DNA of 64,000 nt from Firmicutes bacterium HGW-Firmicutes-14 (GTDB lineage Bacteria > Bacillota > Thermincolia > Thermincolales > UBA2595), in assembly GCA_002840275.1 (NCBI GenBank), contig PHAB01000010.1, forward strand, positions 1 to 64,000. Reading direction: 5' to 3'. The notes beneath the pieces are model-generated. The model saw only the letters and a list, made by a program, of their open reading frames with translations, searched no databases and was not told where the DNA came from. Both the position numbers and the translations under genes were made by a program. Shown here piece after piece: positions 54,801-62,494 of this stretch (positions are counted from its first letter, which is position 1; every line of letters begins with the position of its first letter).

Positions 54801-55424
54801 ATTCCTGATAGAATCAACTTCATCATCAAACAATTCTATCCGGACAGGGTTATCAATAGCCGGGGGATATATATCAAATATCCCGCCCCTGATACTGAAA
54901 TGCCCCGGGCCTTCAACCATGTCCACCCTCTCATACCCCATATCAGCCAACCGGCCGGCAAACTCAGAAAGGTTAAGCCTCTGTCCCGGCTCAATATCCA
55001 AACAGTACCCGGCAAAAATCCCCGGGGGCATAAGCCTCTTCATCAAGGCCTCGGCAGGTAAGACCAACACAGCATCTTTTGACCGGATGACACCGTGCAG
55101 GGCTTCCAGCCTTCCAGTCATGACCTCCCTGCTCTGGGCAATAGCTCCGAACGGGACCGGATCGAGATCAGGAAACAGGAGTATCTCCCGGCCGGGCAGA
55201 AAAGCCTTAAACTCACTGACCTTCTTCTTTGCTGACTGAGAGCTTGCTGCCAGGAATACCACCTGCTGTGCGTATCCATTTATCAACCCTGCCGTCAGGT
55301 AAGTTGCCTGGGTGGAAGACAGGCCGTAAACCATTTGGTACCCGGTTTTCCTTTGAATACCCCGGGCCAATGATACATAATCTTTGTTTTCAAGCAATGG
55401 CCGGTAAAAACCGTGTAGGGTCAT
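51900..55424 (-). CDS. mfd: Transcription-repair coupling factor
   Basis: Removes stalled RNA polymerase and recruits UvrA. About 1174 residues: UvrB-like N-terminal module, CarD-like RNA-polymerase-interacting domain (about 490-560), SF2 translocase with G-D-V-G-Y-G-K-T-E-V-A and I-D-E-E-Q-R-F-G-V motifs, and C-terminal TRCF domain. I chose the ATG at 55424 after AGGA; a TTG at 55448 is in frame. Confidence 0.97.
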   Translation of the reverse strand: MTLHGFYRPLLENKDYVSLARGIQRKTGYQMVYGLSSTQATYLTAGLINGYAQQVVFLAASSQSAKKKVSEFKAFLPGREILLFPDLDPVPFGAIAQSREVMTGRLEALHGVIRSKDAVLVLPAEALMKRLMPPGIFAGYCLDIEPGQRLNLSEFAGRLADMGYERVDMVEGPGHFSIRGGIFDIYPPAIDNPVRIELFDDEVDSIRNFNIETQRSQEKLNKVSVLPAKEAVFPADRILEALPSIRREFVSQKSMLLKAGKNDAYKRMADKMGEIIEKLEQGLVPEGIDGLFPFIYPDGVTLLDYFSQGTLFFIEEPSRQKELLQNRVREQAEIHVTLLEQGMVLPTQVKNHVSYDEISKAFNRFPRIGYSLLPRQADVRPGNIVNFSAKTMHMFKGKTDLLIDEIRTLRENRFSVVVFASTPARAQKIEGLFRDQGFSVRMEEVLPRRLVPGDVVITCGVLEAGFEMTPVKLAVITDWEIYRQPKRTRTVRAQAQQGAKIKHFSDLRPGDYVVHVNHGIGKYMGIKQLEVGGVRKDYLFVKYSGEDKLYVPTDQIGLIQKFLGAEGTAPKLYKLGGHEWHRVKQKVKESVKDLANDLIALYAARQKIPGFSFSPDTVWQKEFEDSFPFEETPDQVRAIEEIKQDMELARPMDRLLCGDVGYGKTEVAIRAVFKAVMDSKQVAVLVPTTILAQQHYNTFTDRFSGYPIQVEMLSRFKTAREQKLILNNVKKGMVDVIIGTHRLLQEDVAFKDLGLVIIDEEQRFGVTHKERLKHLRQMVDVLTLTATPIPRTLHMAMIGARDMSILESPPEDRFPVQTYVLEFNPEIIADSLRREIDRGGQVFFVHNRVKDIDKTAKMLKAVIPEASLVVAHGQMKEDQLEKHMLDFIAGEYNILVCTTIIETGLDIPNVNTLIVDEAEKMGLAQLHQLRGRVGRSHRLAYAYFTYKKDKSLSEIAEKRLQAIREFTEFGAGFKIAMRDLEIRGAGNILGPEQHGHMMAVGFDMYCRLLEEAVHEIRGTVSDRLPEPSIDLNINAFISDSYISDPAAKIEIYKKIMHVEDRADSADIEEEMADRFGDIPVPVVNLVAVARIKSLAARLGVSSIIHHKDAVNIKFHEGSNIKVEKLAVLTDYFKRRISFSVTHHFEIILKIKGFDDSEVLEKLEILLTKLVNQGE

Positions 55425-55479
55425 TGTATTGTCCTCATTTCTGATCAACCGACATTTTTAAAACAATCCGGGCACGCCA

Positions 55480-55590
55480 AAAACACCGGTTTATTTACCG
55501 GTGGAGGTTAATCGCAATCCAGAAAGAGCTTCAGCATCACTTGCTAAAGCTCAAAACACGGCCTCTTATGAAAATTTTCATAAAAGCCCT
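55480..55590. repeat. Three consecutive hairpins between fin and mfd
   Basis: CACCGGT/ACCGGTG (55484-55503), GAGCTTCAGCA/TGCTAAAGCTC (55526-55552) and a palindromic GGCctcTTATGAAAA/TTTTCATAAaagCC (55560-55588) follow each other within 110 bp. The middle one, with CTCTTTCTG on the minus strand, may be the fin terminator. Confidence 0.55.
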
Positions 55591-55605
55591 CTTGGCAAAA
55601 GATAC

Positions 55606-55845
55606 TTAGTGTATCAGAGGGTTCCGGAAAAATACCAGGTCATCTTCACTACCGAGTCCAAGCGCCCTGGAGCACTCGCCACAGGTTGAAGAAACCAGGA
55701 CATCCGAATTACCGGCATCCTCTAATATTATATCCTGTGCTCCCGTATCAGTCAAGAATTCAATGTCCTCAGAAGCTTCCTCTTCAGGAGCCAGGGTTTC
55801 ATGAAATATCTTATCACAACAATTACAGATAAACCTCATTTTCAC
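55606..55845 (-). CDS. fin: Anti-sigma-F factor Fin (YabK)
   Basis: About 79 residues from GTG 55845 (AGGAGGTAAC site). Four-plus cysteines in two zinc-type pairs: C7-x-C9-C10 at the N-terminus and C55-x-x-C58 in S-T-C-G-E-C. Length, Cys layout and the place between pth and mfd equal B. subtilis Fin, which turns off sigma-F in the forespore so that sigma-G takes over. Confidence 0.85.
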   Translation of the reverse strand: MKMRFICNCCDKIFHETLAPEEEASEDIEFLTDTGAQDIILEDAGNSDVLVSSTCGECSRALGLGSEDDLVFFRNPLIH

Positions 55846-55850
55846 CGGGG

Positions 55851-56246
55851 TTACCTCCTTTTCCTTACCACAAACCTCAGGACAACCATATTCCACAGCA
55901 TATGAATCATATATCCGGCAATCACCGCCAACAGAATGCTTTGGCGTTTTTCCAGGACCAGAAAAGTCGCGTATCCATAAAAAACATGTCCTGCCAATCC
56001 GGTCAGGCCGGCCTTCAGCCCTCTTAGCCCGGCGCCCCATGCGTCATAAATACCCTCGATTAAGCCAAATATCCCGTGAGTTAATACCAGTGGGCTGCCG
56101 GTCAGAAAAGCCGTTCCGCTCTTTGCCGTCTCTTCAATAAGAGGCGACAGGAATACAATTACCCCGGTACCGGCAATTTTCAGGGCTGCCCGGTTTCCCG
56201 CCCAGGAAACAGCTGCGGCAATAATCCCGGCTATGAGAAACCGCAT
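55851..56246 (-). CDS. Small PrsW-like intramembrane protease-like protein
   Basis: 131 residues, four hydrophobic helices. Motifs of the PrsW/CPBP-type metalloprotease superfamily occur in order: P-L-I-E38-E39-T-A-K42, H57-G-I-F-G-L-I-E64, G-H87-V-F-Y-G and H115-M-L-W-N. It is shorter than typical PrsW (about 200). The fin start is 6 bp from its stop, so the two are probably coupled. PrsW cuts an anti-sigma factor in B. subtilis, but the target here is unknown. Confidence 0.6.
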   Translation of the reverse strand: MRFLIAGIIAAAVSWAGNRAALKIAGTGVIVFLSPLIEETAKSGTAFLTGSPLVLTHGIFGLIEGIYDAWGAGLRGLKAGLTGLAGHVFYGYATFLVLEKRQSILLAVIAGYMIHMLWNMVVLRFVVRKRR

Positions 56247-56271
56247 AACATCCCTCCCGATATATTACCCT

Positions 56272-56302
56272 TATATTGGGCAGTTTTGGTATTATTTATA
56301 CA
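56272..56302 (-). promoter_or_regulatory. Possible forespore promoter of the prsW-like/fin pair
   Basis: TGTATA (56297-56302) and CAATATA (56272-56278) on the minus strand are 18 bp apart, a loose match to sigma-F/G promoters. fin is sigma-F dependent in B. subtilis. Confidence 0.3.
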
Positions 56303-56311
56303 ACTGACGTT

Positions 56312-56878
56312 TCACTCCCTGTTCACTTCGTTCATTGCCTGCTCCACGCCTGTTTCCAAGGCTGCCACAACCGCATCAGCAGCTTTTTTTACGGCTGTGG
56401 TCATTATCTTTCCCTCTTCTTCATTAAATTTGCCCAGGACGTAATCCACCGATTCAAAACGTTCGTCTTCCGGGCGGCCGATTCCAATCCGCAGCCGGGG
56501 AAAATCCTCGGTCTGGATCATATAAATTATTGACTTCATGCCATTATGTCCCCCCGGTCCGCCTTTCATCCGGAGGCGGATTTTTCCCAGGGGCAGATCC
56601 ATATCATCATAGATTACCAGAATATCCCCGGGCTCGGCCTTGTACCACGAGATCATATCAAACACGGCCTCACCGCTGAGGTTCATAAATGTCTGGGGTT
56701 TGGCCAGGACCACCTTTTCCCCATTCACAAGCCCTTCCCCGATAAGACTTTTAAATTTAAGTTTGTCTGTTTTTATGCCCAGCTTTTCGGCGAGATAATC
56801 TATGGTCATGAACCCTGTGTTATGCCTGGTAGCGGCATAGTTCTTTCCGGGGTTTCCCAGTCCGATTATAAGTTTCAT
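56312..56878 (-). CDS. pth: Peptidyl-tRNA hydrolase
   Basis: Releases peptide from prematurely dropped peptidyl-tRNA. 188 residues with family signatures: I-I-G-L-G-N-P-G-K-N-Y at the N-terminus, the catalytic H20 in T-R-H-N-T-G-F, and G-G-H-N-G-M-K-S. The ATG follows GAGAGGTTGG. Follows ctc as in B. subtilis (spoVC). Confidence 0.97.
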   Translation of the reverse strand: MKLIIGLGNPGKNYAATRHNTGFMTIDYLAEKLGIKTDKLKFKSLIGEGLVNGEKVVLAKPQTFMNLSGEAVFDMISWYKAEPGDILVIYDDMDLPLGKIRLRMKGGPGGHNGMKSIIYMIQTEDFPRLRIGIGRPEDERFESVDYVLGKFNEEEGKIMTTAVKKAADAVVAALETGVEQAMNEVNRE

Positions 56879-57025
56879 GATAATTCCAACCTCTCTTGTT
56901 CCTGCTTTTCAATTCGATGACTTTGCCTGATTTCCTGCAAAACAAAAACGGGTGAGCAGAAATTACTACTCACCCCGTTAGACATGTCCACTGAACCCCA
57001 CTTATTTCAGGCAGGCGGACCTGGC

Positions 57026-57694
57026 TTATTCCCCGGCCTCTGTTTCAGGCCCAGTACCTTCTCCTGCAGGAGCGCCTCCGGCTTCAGTTCCCTCGGCCGC
57101 TTCGCCTTCCCCATCCCTGGGTTCCTCGGCCATTCTGGGGGCAACAATACTTACCAGTGTTGTATCAGAATCAGTAAGTATTTTATAATCAGGTGATTCA
57201 GGAATGTCACCTACAGTTAGCCTGTCACCAATATTTAGTGCACTGATATCGATCTGTATGGAATCAGGTATATTAGCAGGCAGACATTCGATTTCCAGTT
57301 CACGGACCCCGGTTTGCAGAATCCCTCCGTCCTTCTGGCCTTCTGGTTCCCCCCGAAGCGCCACGGGAGTTGTAGTATTAATCTTTTCCTTCATGGAAAT
57401 TTTGCACAAATCCGCGTGGATTATATTCCCCTTCAGGGGATCCCTCTGTAATTCTTTTACCATTACGACAAACTTATCCTGTCCGGACTTATTGCCGACC
57501 ACCAGGTCGATCAGGGTATTTCTGCCTTTTTTCCGGATTATGGATTCCAGTTCTTTGACATTAAGTTCGACCGGCTGTGCTTCAGTTCCCATTCCATAAA
57601 CCACCGCCGGTATTTTGCCCTGGTCGCGCAGGCCGTGAATATATCCTTTTGACTGGATTTCCCTCGCATTGGCATTGATAGTGACTTCAGCCAT
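57026..57694 (-). CDS. rplY: Ribosomal protein L25/general stress protein Ctc, long form
   Basis: 222 residues. N-terminal L25 domain (about 1-92) binds 5S rRNA, followed by a beta-rich TL5/Ctc C-terminal domain (about 95-190) and a Glu/Gly-rich tail. The ATG follows AAAGGAGGATAAAC. Between prs and pth in the B. subtilis order. Confidence 0.95.
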   Translation of the reverse strand: MAEVTINANAREIQSKGYIHGLRDQGKIPAVVYGMGTEAQPVELNVKELESIIRKKGRNTLIDLVVGNKSGQDKFVVMVKELQRDPLKGNIIHADLCKISMKEKINTTTPVALRGEPEGQKDGGILQTGVRELEIECLPANIPDSIQIDISALNIGDRLTVGDIPESPDYKILTDSDTTLVSIVAPRMAEEPRDGEGEAAEGTEAGGAPAGEGTGPETEAGE

Positions 57695-57914
57695 GTTTAT
57701 CCTCCTTTAATATGTATTATCTGTTATTAGTGTCCCAAAGAAGGAACTTTCCGTTTTCCTACTTCTATAAGCCAACAAAATATCCCTTTATTTTTTTATA
57801 TTTTGCGTCCATTTGAAGCAATTTTCCTTTATGGGCTAGTATTTCCCGTAAACTGGAATAACAAACATAATCCATGAATAATATGGTAGCAAAGAAATTT
57901 TTGGGGGGTTTTAA

Positions 57915-58712
57915 ATGAAAAAGAGCCGTAAATTCATCTCAATGCCAATAGTAAGTCTGGAAGAAGGCATTCAAATCGGTTCTGTAAGGAACCTGGTTGT
58001 TGACCCGGCGAAACAGGATATTGCAGCAATAATCGTTGATCAGCGCCGCTGGTTCCGGGAACAGAAAATAATCCCCTATGCAAAGGTAAGGAGTATAGGC
58101 AATGATGCCATAACCATAGACCAGTCAGCAAATGTCCAGAAATCCGTAAGCCTGCCGCAGATTCTGAAACTGATGAAGGAAAACATCAATCCCATTGGGG
58201 CCAGGGTAATTACGGAAAGCGGTACCGTCCTGGGAGAGGTTGATGAATACTACATAGATGAAGAAACAGGAAAGATTCTCCAGCTTGAAATCAGCGGCAA
58301 GCTGCTGGAAAGCCTTTTTAAGGGGAAAGGACTAATGTCCGCAGAATATATCCGGACCTTTGGTTCAAAAATAATTGTCGTCAGGGACGGCACCGAAGAA
58401 AAACTGGAAAAACTGGACGGCGGGCTTAATGAAACAATCCATACCATAAAAGAGAATACCACCAATCTCTGGGAGTCAACCAAAAAACAAACCAAAAAAA
58501 TAAGCAAAAACCTGAAGGATAAATACGAGAAAAAAAGTAAAGATGAAAAAACTGCTGTTGAAGAGCCGGCCCCCGAACCTGACCCCAATATGGATATTAC
58601 CGGAGAAGTAGAGATAAAAAATGAGGAAGTCCTTAATGAAATCTCCGATACATCCCAGACTTTAGATGAACCGGGTACGGAAAATGAACCGGAACAGCCT
58701 AAAGGCGTATAG
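57915..58712 (+). CDS. PRC-barrel domain protein
   Basis: 265 residues: two PRC-barrel beta domains (about 5-80 and 90-160), then a basic helical linker and a highly charged acidic tail. The PRC domain is found in photosynthetic, RNA-processing and sporulation proteins (YlmC/YmxH type). No membrane helix. It runs on the plus strand against its neighbours and may be inserted into the ctc-to-prs gap. Confidence 0.8.
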   Translation: MKKSRKFISMPIVSLEEGIQIGSVRNLVVDPAKQDIAAIIVDQRRWFREQKIIPYAKVRSIGNDAITIDQSANVQKSVSLPQILKLMKENINPIGARVITESGTVLGEVDEYYIDEETGKILQLEISGKLLESLFKGKGLMSAEYIRTFGSKIIVVRDGTEEKLEKLDGGLNETIHTIKENTTNLWESTKKQTKKISKNLKDKYEKKSKDEKTAVEEPAPEPDPNMDITGEVEIKNEEVLNEISDTSQTLDEPGTENEPEQPKGV

Positions 58713-58761
58713 TAAAAAAAAGAGGTCCCCGCTTCTGCAGCTTGTTGATGGGGCCTCTTTT
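58713..58761 (+). terminator. Convergent terminator after the PRC-barrel gene
   Basis: GAGGTCCCC and GGGGCCTC, around 58722-58756, form a stem followed by TTTTTT on the plus strand. The convergent ypiB-like gene may share it. Confidence 0.6.
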
Positions 58762-59307
58762 TTACTCCACTATTTTCTTGAATTCCGCAGTAAGGTCAAA
58801 GAATTTTTCCTTGTCACCTTCCTGCAGTGCTAGGTCGATCTGGGCCAAAAGCGTTGTCTTGTGCCGTTCTTTGCAAATTATCGCACGGGTCAATTCCCAT
58901 TCAAGCCTCTTAACCACCTGATGATAGAATATCTTGCGCCTTATATCCTGTTTATTATTTAAAACAGCCCGCTGCAGTGAAGATATTACTGTGGATTTAA
59001 AAGACAGACGGACAAAAAAGTCCTCGGGAGGGAGGGAATCCAGGAGATTCATTATTTCATCAATATCTTCATAATACCTGTCATTAAGCCGGCATAAAAA
59101 AGACACTGTTGATGAATCCACTGCAGAAATCAGCAGGGCATTGGGCAGGTATCTGACATCCTCAACAAAATGTGTCTTTATAAGCAGTTCCTCATTATCA
59201 ATAAGAAACTCTAAAATTTTTGCCGTGTCAGACCGTTTTAGTCTGTGTTTTTCCAAGAACCAGTCTATATATTTTTTTTTCTTATAAACTAAAATTGCCT
59301 CTTCCAT
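58762..59307 (-). CDS. YpiB-like (UPF0302) protein
   Basis: About 181 residues from the ATG at 59307 behind AGGTGG. The pattern matches B. subtilis YpiB: W-F-L-E-K-H-R-L-K-R near the N-terminus, then H-F-V-E-D-V-R-Y-L-P, V-R-L-S-F-K-S, and the C-terminal I-D-x-A-L-x-x-x-D-x-E-x-F helix. In Bacillus this family has an IDEAL/UPF0302 architecture linked to envelope stress control; function here unknown. Confidence 0.75.
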   Translation of the reverse strand: MEEAILVYKKKKYIDWFLEKHRLKRSDTAKILEFLIDNEELLIKTHFVEDVRYLPNALLISAVDSSTVSFLCRLNDRYYEDIDEIMNLLDSLPPEDFFVRLSFKSTVISSLQRAVLNNKQDIRRKIFYHQVVKRLEWELTRAIICKERHKTTLLAQIDLALQEGDKEKFFDLTAEFKKIVE

Positions 59308-59413
59308 AATTACCACCTAAAACTTATAGTCAACTTAGGTAATATTCTAAGCTGTAATAAGAATTAGACACCGTTAGATAAAAACCTTTTGTGTAATAGG
59401 TGGTAATTTATGG
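59304..59413. repeat. Inverted repeat pair of ribosome-site-like sequences
   Basis: CCATAATTACCACCTA (59304-59319) and TAGGTGGTAATTTATGG (59397-59413) are inverted copies with a one-base insertion, about 77 bp apart. Each contains AGGTGG plus ATGG. The left one is the ypiB-like start site; the right one opens only a 17-codon frame. CTTAG/CTAAG is a smaller repeat between them. Confidence 0.5.
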
Positions 59414-59428
59414 CAAGCAGGTCCGGGG

Positions 59429-61342
59429 TTAATCCAAGCCTATTTTTATACGTTTTTTTATAATATGTTTTTCAATACCCCATGCCGCTTCCTTCGGGTC
59501 ATCACTCAGGAAGGCCTTTCCTCCGGTGACCTTCTCCAGTCCCTCGGTCAGGAATCTGAGTACCCGGGGACCTCCCGTTACCTGGGGAAATGGTGATAAA
59601 TGTGTATATAAACCAAACGGCAGGGCAAACATGGCATAAATTAAACCTTTTTGATCCAGGTACTGGGACACCGAAACAGCCGCCGGCATATCTGCCGGGT
59701 CTATTCCCAACCGGTCTGCCAGGAGTGTTATAAGCATGGATACCCGTCCGGCATCGGCTGATGTCCCAAAATTAAGCGCCGGCGGGATATTCCAGTTACG
59801 GCATATTTCCTGCAGACCCGGCCCCGCCAAACCGGCTGCATCATTATTACTCAACCCGGCAGCTCCCAGGCCGATGCTACCGCTCCCACAACTGACAACC
59901 AGGATGTCTCTTTTGATAAGCTCCCCTGCCAGCTTTACAGCCATATAATCATGAGGACCGGTCGAAAGGGTGGTACCGTTAACCAGAGCCGCTATCCCCT
60001 TTAGTTTTCCCTCTTTAATAGCCATGACCAGTGGTCCGGGGTCACCCCCCATCATGTTGAGAAGAGACTCTGTAGAAAAGCCTGCTATCACCCTGTTAGT
60101 ATTTTGCGGAACTCCGCTGCCTGCATTTCCTTTCCGCTGCCGGAAATTTTCGACTGCCATTCCAATAAGTGTTTCGGCCAGCGACCCGGCTTCCGAAGGT
60201 TTATACGCAAGATTTCTCTCGACACCGGGAAGCCTCACCAACCCTCCGACAGTGACCAGTTTTACCCCGTACTTTGTTTCATAAGGTTTCAGGTTAGGCG
60301 GAGAACTTCCTGTATCCATAACAAATACATCTATAGTCCCGGTGGCAAGGGCCGGTTCTATTGTCAGCCAGTTGCCGGTCAGGCCACGGAATATTTCATC
60401 TGCGGGCAAACGCTGCATCATTTCCTGCCCGGTTTCACAAGAGCCGATGATTCGGAGGCCCTTGGCTCCGGCATCCCTGGCGAACTGTTGAACCTTAGAA
60501 TCCCTTGCCATATAATATGTGGCAAACCCAACCCAGGGCTGGTGCCCGTTAAACACAATATTAACATAATCAGGCTCCAGGACCCCCAAGTCGACCTCTG
60601 CTTCATGAGGCTCAGGAGTACCTAAAAGTATATCCTGAACCATTTCCAGCCCCACCTGAGCCCCGTAAACAGTGGAAATACCGAGGCACATGGCTTTTCG
60701 AGCCAATGATACAAAATCTCCGTCTGTATTTGTCAGACAACTGGCTGCAGCATCTTTAATCTCAAAAAGGATGCCGGTGGGATATATCCCCAGGTCCCGC
60801 CAAAGTTTCTGCCGGGATACGGGAGTAAAGGCATCGATTATTTTGCTTGACTGCCCATAACCACGGTGGAGTTCATACATTAAGAAATTACCCAACCCCA
60901 GGGCCACTTGTTCAGGGGTTCCATTGGTGGCAATCCCGCACCTCCCGGCAAACCAGTATAGTTTATTCCTGTCCATAATATTAAAGGGTGTCTTCCCTTC
61001 AGCCGTTGATTTCAAAGTTCTATACGCTTCATAAGCGTGATGTGCATATGCAGAAGCGCCCATAATATTACGTAAGAGCATATCCCGCATAGCCATGGCA
61101 TCCGGGCCTATACCACAGACCCCCAGTTCCGCACTGTATTCACTTGAAATACGGCAGGGTCCGTTAGTACAGAACTGGCAGCTGACCCCTGTGAGGCAAT
61201 AATTACACCTAATCTTTTCCTGGGGTTCATAACGGTCAAAAGTGTTGTTCATTCCATCTTCCCGGAGTATTTCGTACATTTTCCGGACAGAATCATGGAT
61301 ACTGACCCTCCCGTCCAGCCGGTTTCGATTCCTGTCAGCCAA
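59429..61342 (-). CDS. CO dehydrogenase (CooS)-family protein lacking C-cluster ligands
   Basis: About 637 residues with the full CooS fold by alignment to CooS-II of Carboxydothermus hydrogenoformans. B-cluster cysteines are present (C55, C58, C63, C76). One D-cluster cysteine (C46) remains but the second is Ser54. The C-cluster histidine (H266) and the catalytic lysine (K565) are kept, but all five C-cluster cysteines are replaced: C295 by Glu303 beside C302, C333 by S346, C446 by G456, C476 by S487 (C485 nearby) and C526 by S528. CO/CO2 chemistry is therefore unlikely. TTG start at 61342 behind AAAGGGGGA; a TTG at 61393 is also in frame. No cooC, cooF or acs gene is near. Confidence 0.85.
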   Translation of the reverse strand: MADRNRNRLDGRVSIHDSVRKMYEILREDGMNNTFDRYEPQEKIRCNYCLTGVSCQFCTNGPCRISSEYSAELGVCGIGPDAMAMRDMLLRNIMGASAYAHHAYEAYRTLKSTAEGKTPFNIMDRNKLYWFAGRCGIATNGTPEQVALGLGNFLMYELHRGYGQSSKIIDAFTPVSRQKLWRDLGIYPTGILFEIKDAAASCLTNTDGDFVSLARKAMCLGISTVYGAQVGLEMVQDILLGTPEPHEAEVDLGVLEPDYVNIVFNGHQPWVGFATYYMARDSKVQQFARDAGAKGLRIIGSCETGQEMMQRLPADEIFRGLTGNWLTIEPALATGTIDVFVMDTGSSPPNLKPYETKYGVKLVTVGGLVRLPGVERNLAYKPSEAGSLAETLIGMAVENFRQRKGNAGSGVPQNTNRVIAGFSTESLLNMMGGDPGPLVMAIKEGKLKGIAALVNGTTLSTGPHDYMAVKLAGELIKRDILVVSCGSGSIGLGAAGLSNNDAAGLAGPGLQEICRNWNIPPALNFGTSADAGRVSMLITLLADRLGIDPADMPAAVSVSQYLDQKGLIYAMFALPFGLYTHLSPFPQVTGGPRVLRFLTEGLEKVTGGKAFLSDDPKEAAWGIEKHIIKKRIKIGLD

Positions 61343-61414
61343 TGGTATGGATCCCCCTTTATCTAAATTACGGCATTCAATATTCTTCCTCAACAGGTCT
61401 TATTTATTCCGGAA

Positions 61415-61450
61415 ACAAAAAGGAGCCGATTCAACGTTTGAATCAGCTCC
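61415..61450 (-). terminator. Terminator after prs
   Basis: GGAGCTGATTCAA pairs with TTGAATCGGCTCC on the minus strand, followed by TTTTTG. Confidence 0.85.
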
Positions 61451-61476
61451 TTTTCGTTTTTGGCCCAAAAGCCGTA

Positions 61477-62424
61477 TTACGCAAACAGTTTACTGACCGA
61501 CAGGTCCTCATGTATTCTGATAATGGCTTCCCCCAGCAGAGGAGCCACTGACAGCACTCTTATTTTATCGATCGCTTTATGCTCAGGAAGTGGTATCGTA
61601 TTGGTTATAATCACTTCTTTTATGGGCGATTTCTCAAGCCTTTCTATGGCCGGTCCGGACAGTACACCATGGGTGCAGCAGGCGAATATTTCCTTTGCCC
61701 CGCGTTCCAGAAGGGCCTCAGCGCCCTGAGTAATGGTGCCTGCTGTGTCTATGATATCATCGATCATTATGATCGTCTTCCCGTTCACATCACCGATAAT
61801 GTTCATAATCTCAGCCACATTTGGCTCAGGTCTCCGTTTGTCTATTATAGCTATAGCCGCACCTATACGTTCTGCCATATCCCGGGAACGGGTAACCCCT
61901 CCCAAGTCTGGTGAAACAACCAACACATCTTCAAGGTTCTTACTGAGGAAGTATTCGGCCAATATAGGCACCCCGGGCAGATGATCCACAGGGATATCAA
62001 AAAAGCCCTGAATCTGGCCTGCGTGAAGGTCCATGGTAATGACTCTCATGGCCCCGCTCGCTGTTATTATATTGGCTAATAACTTTGAAGTTATCGGGTC
62101 ACGGGCCCTGGCCTTCCGGTCCTGCCTGGCGTATCCGTAATATGGGACTACTGCGGTAATCCTCCGTGCTGACGCCCTCTTCAGGGCATCAATAACAATC
62201 AGCAGTTCCATGATGTTCTCATTAACCGGCTCACAGGTAGGCTGGATAACGAAAACATCCGCTCCACGCACGCTCTCATTAATTTTAACATGGATTTCAC
62301 CGTCACTGAATCTGGATACTTTCGATTCACCCATTGATACACCCAGGTATTCTGCAATTTCCTGGGCCAGGCTCAAATTAGCGTTCCCCGAAAAGATTTT
62401 GAGTTTCCGATTAAAAATTGGCAT
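61477..62424 (-). CDS. prs: Ribose-phosphate pyrophosphokinase
   Basis: Makes PRPP from ribose-5-phosphate and ATP for nucleotide, NAD and His/Trp synthesis. 315 residues with the class I signatures: V-I-Q-P-T near 56, [11 protein letters not shown], and the PRPP loop [10 protein letters not shown]. The ATG follows GGGAGG about 12 bp upstream. 70 bp after glmU, as gcaD-prs in B. subtilis. Confidence 0.97.
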   Translation of the reverse strand: MPIFNRKLKIFSGNANLSLAQEIAEYLGVSMGESKVSRFSDGEIHVKINESVRGADVFVIQPTCEPVNENIMELLIVIDALKRASARRITAVVPYYGYARQDRKARARDPITSKLLANIITASGAMRVITMDLHAGQIQGFFDIPVDHLPGVPILAEYFLSKNLEDVLVVSPDLGGVTRSRDMAERIGAAIAIIDKRRPEPNVAEIMNIIGDVNGKTIIMIDDIIDTAGTITQGAEALLERGAKEIFACCTHGVLSGPAIERLEKSPIKEVIITNTIPLPEHKAIDKIRVLSVAPLLGEAIIRIHEDLSVSKLFA

Positions 62425-62494
62425 TGGCTGTAAAAACCTCCCAGCAAGAAAAATAAATAATATCTTTTTTACACTTTGTTCCTATATAATTATA

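Noticed and set aside
59429-61342. Calling this gene a functional CO dehydrogenase (cooS) as in Wood-Ljungdahl clusters
   Set aside because: All C-cluster cysteines are missing and no maturation or acetyl-CoA synthase genes are near.
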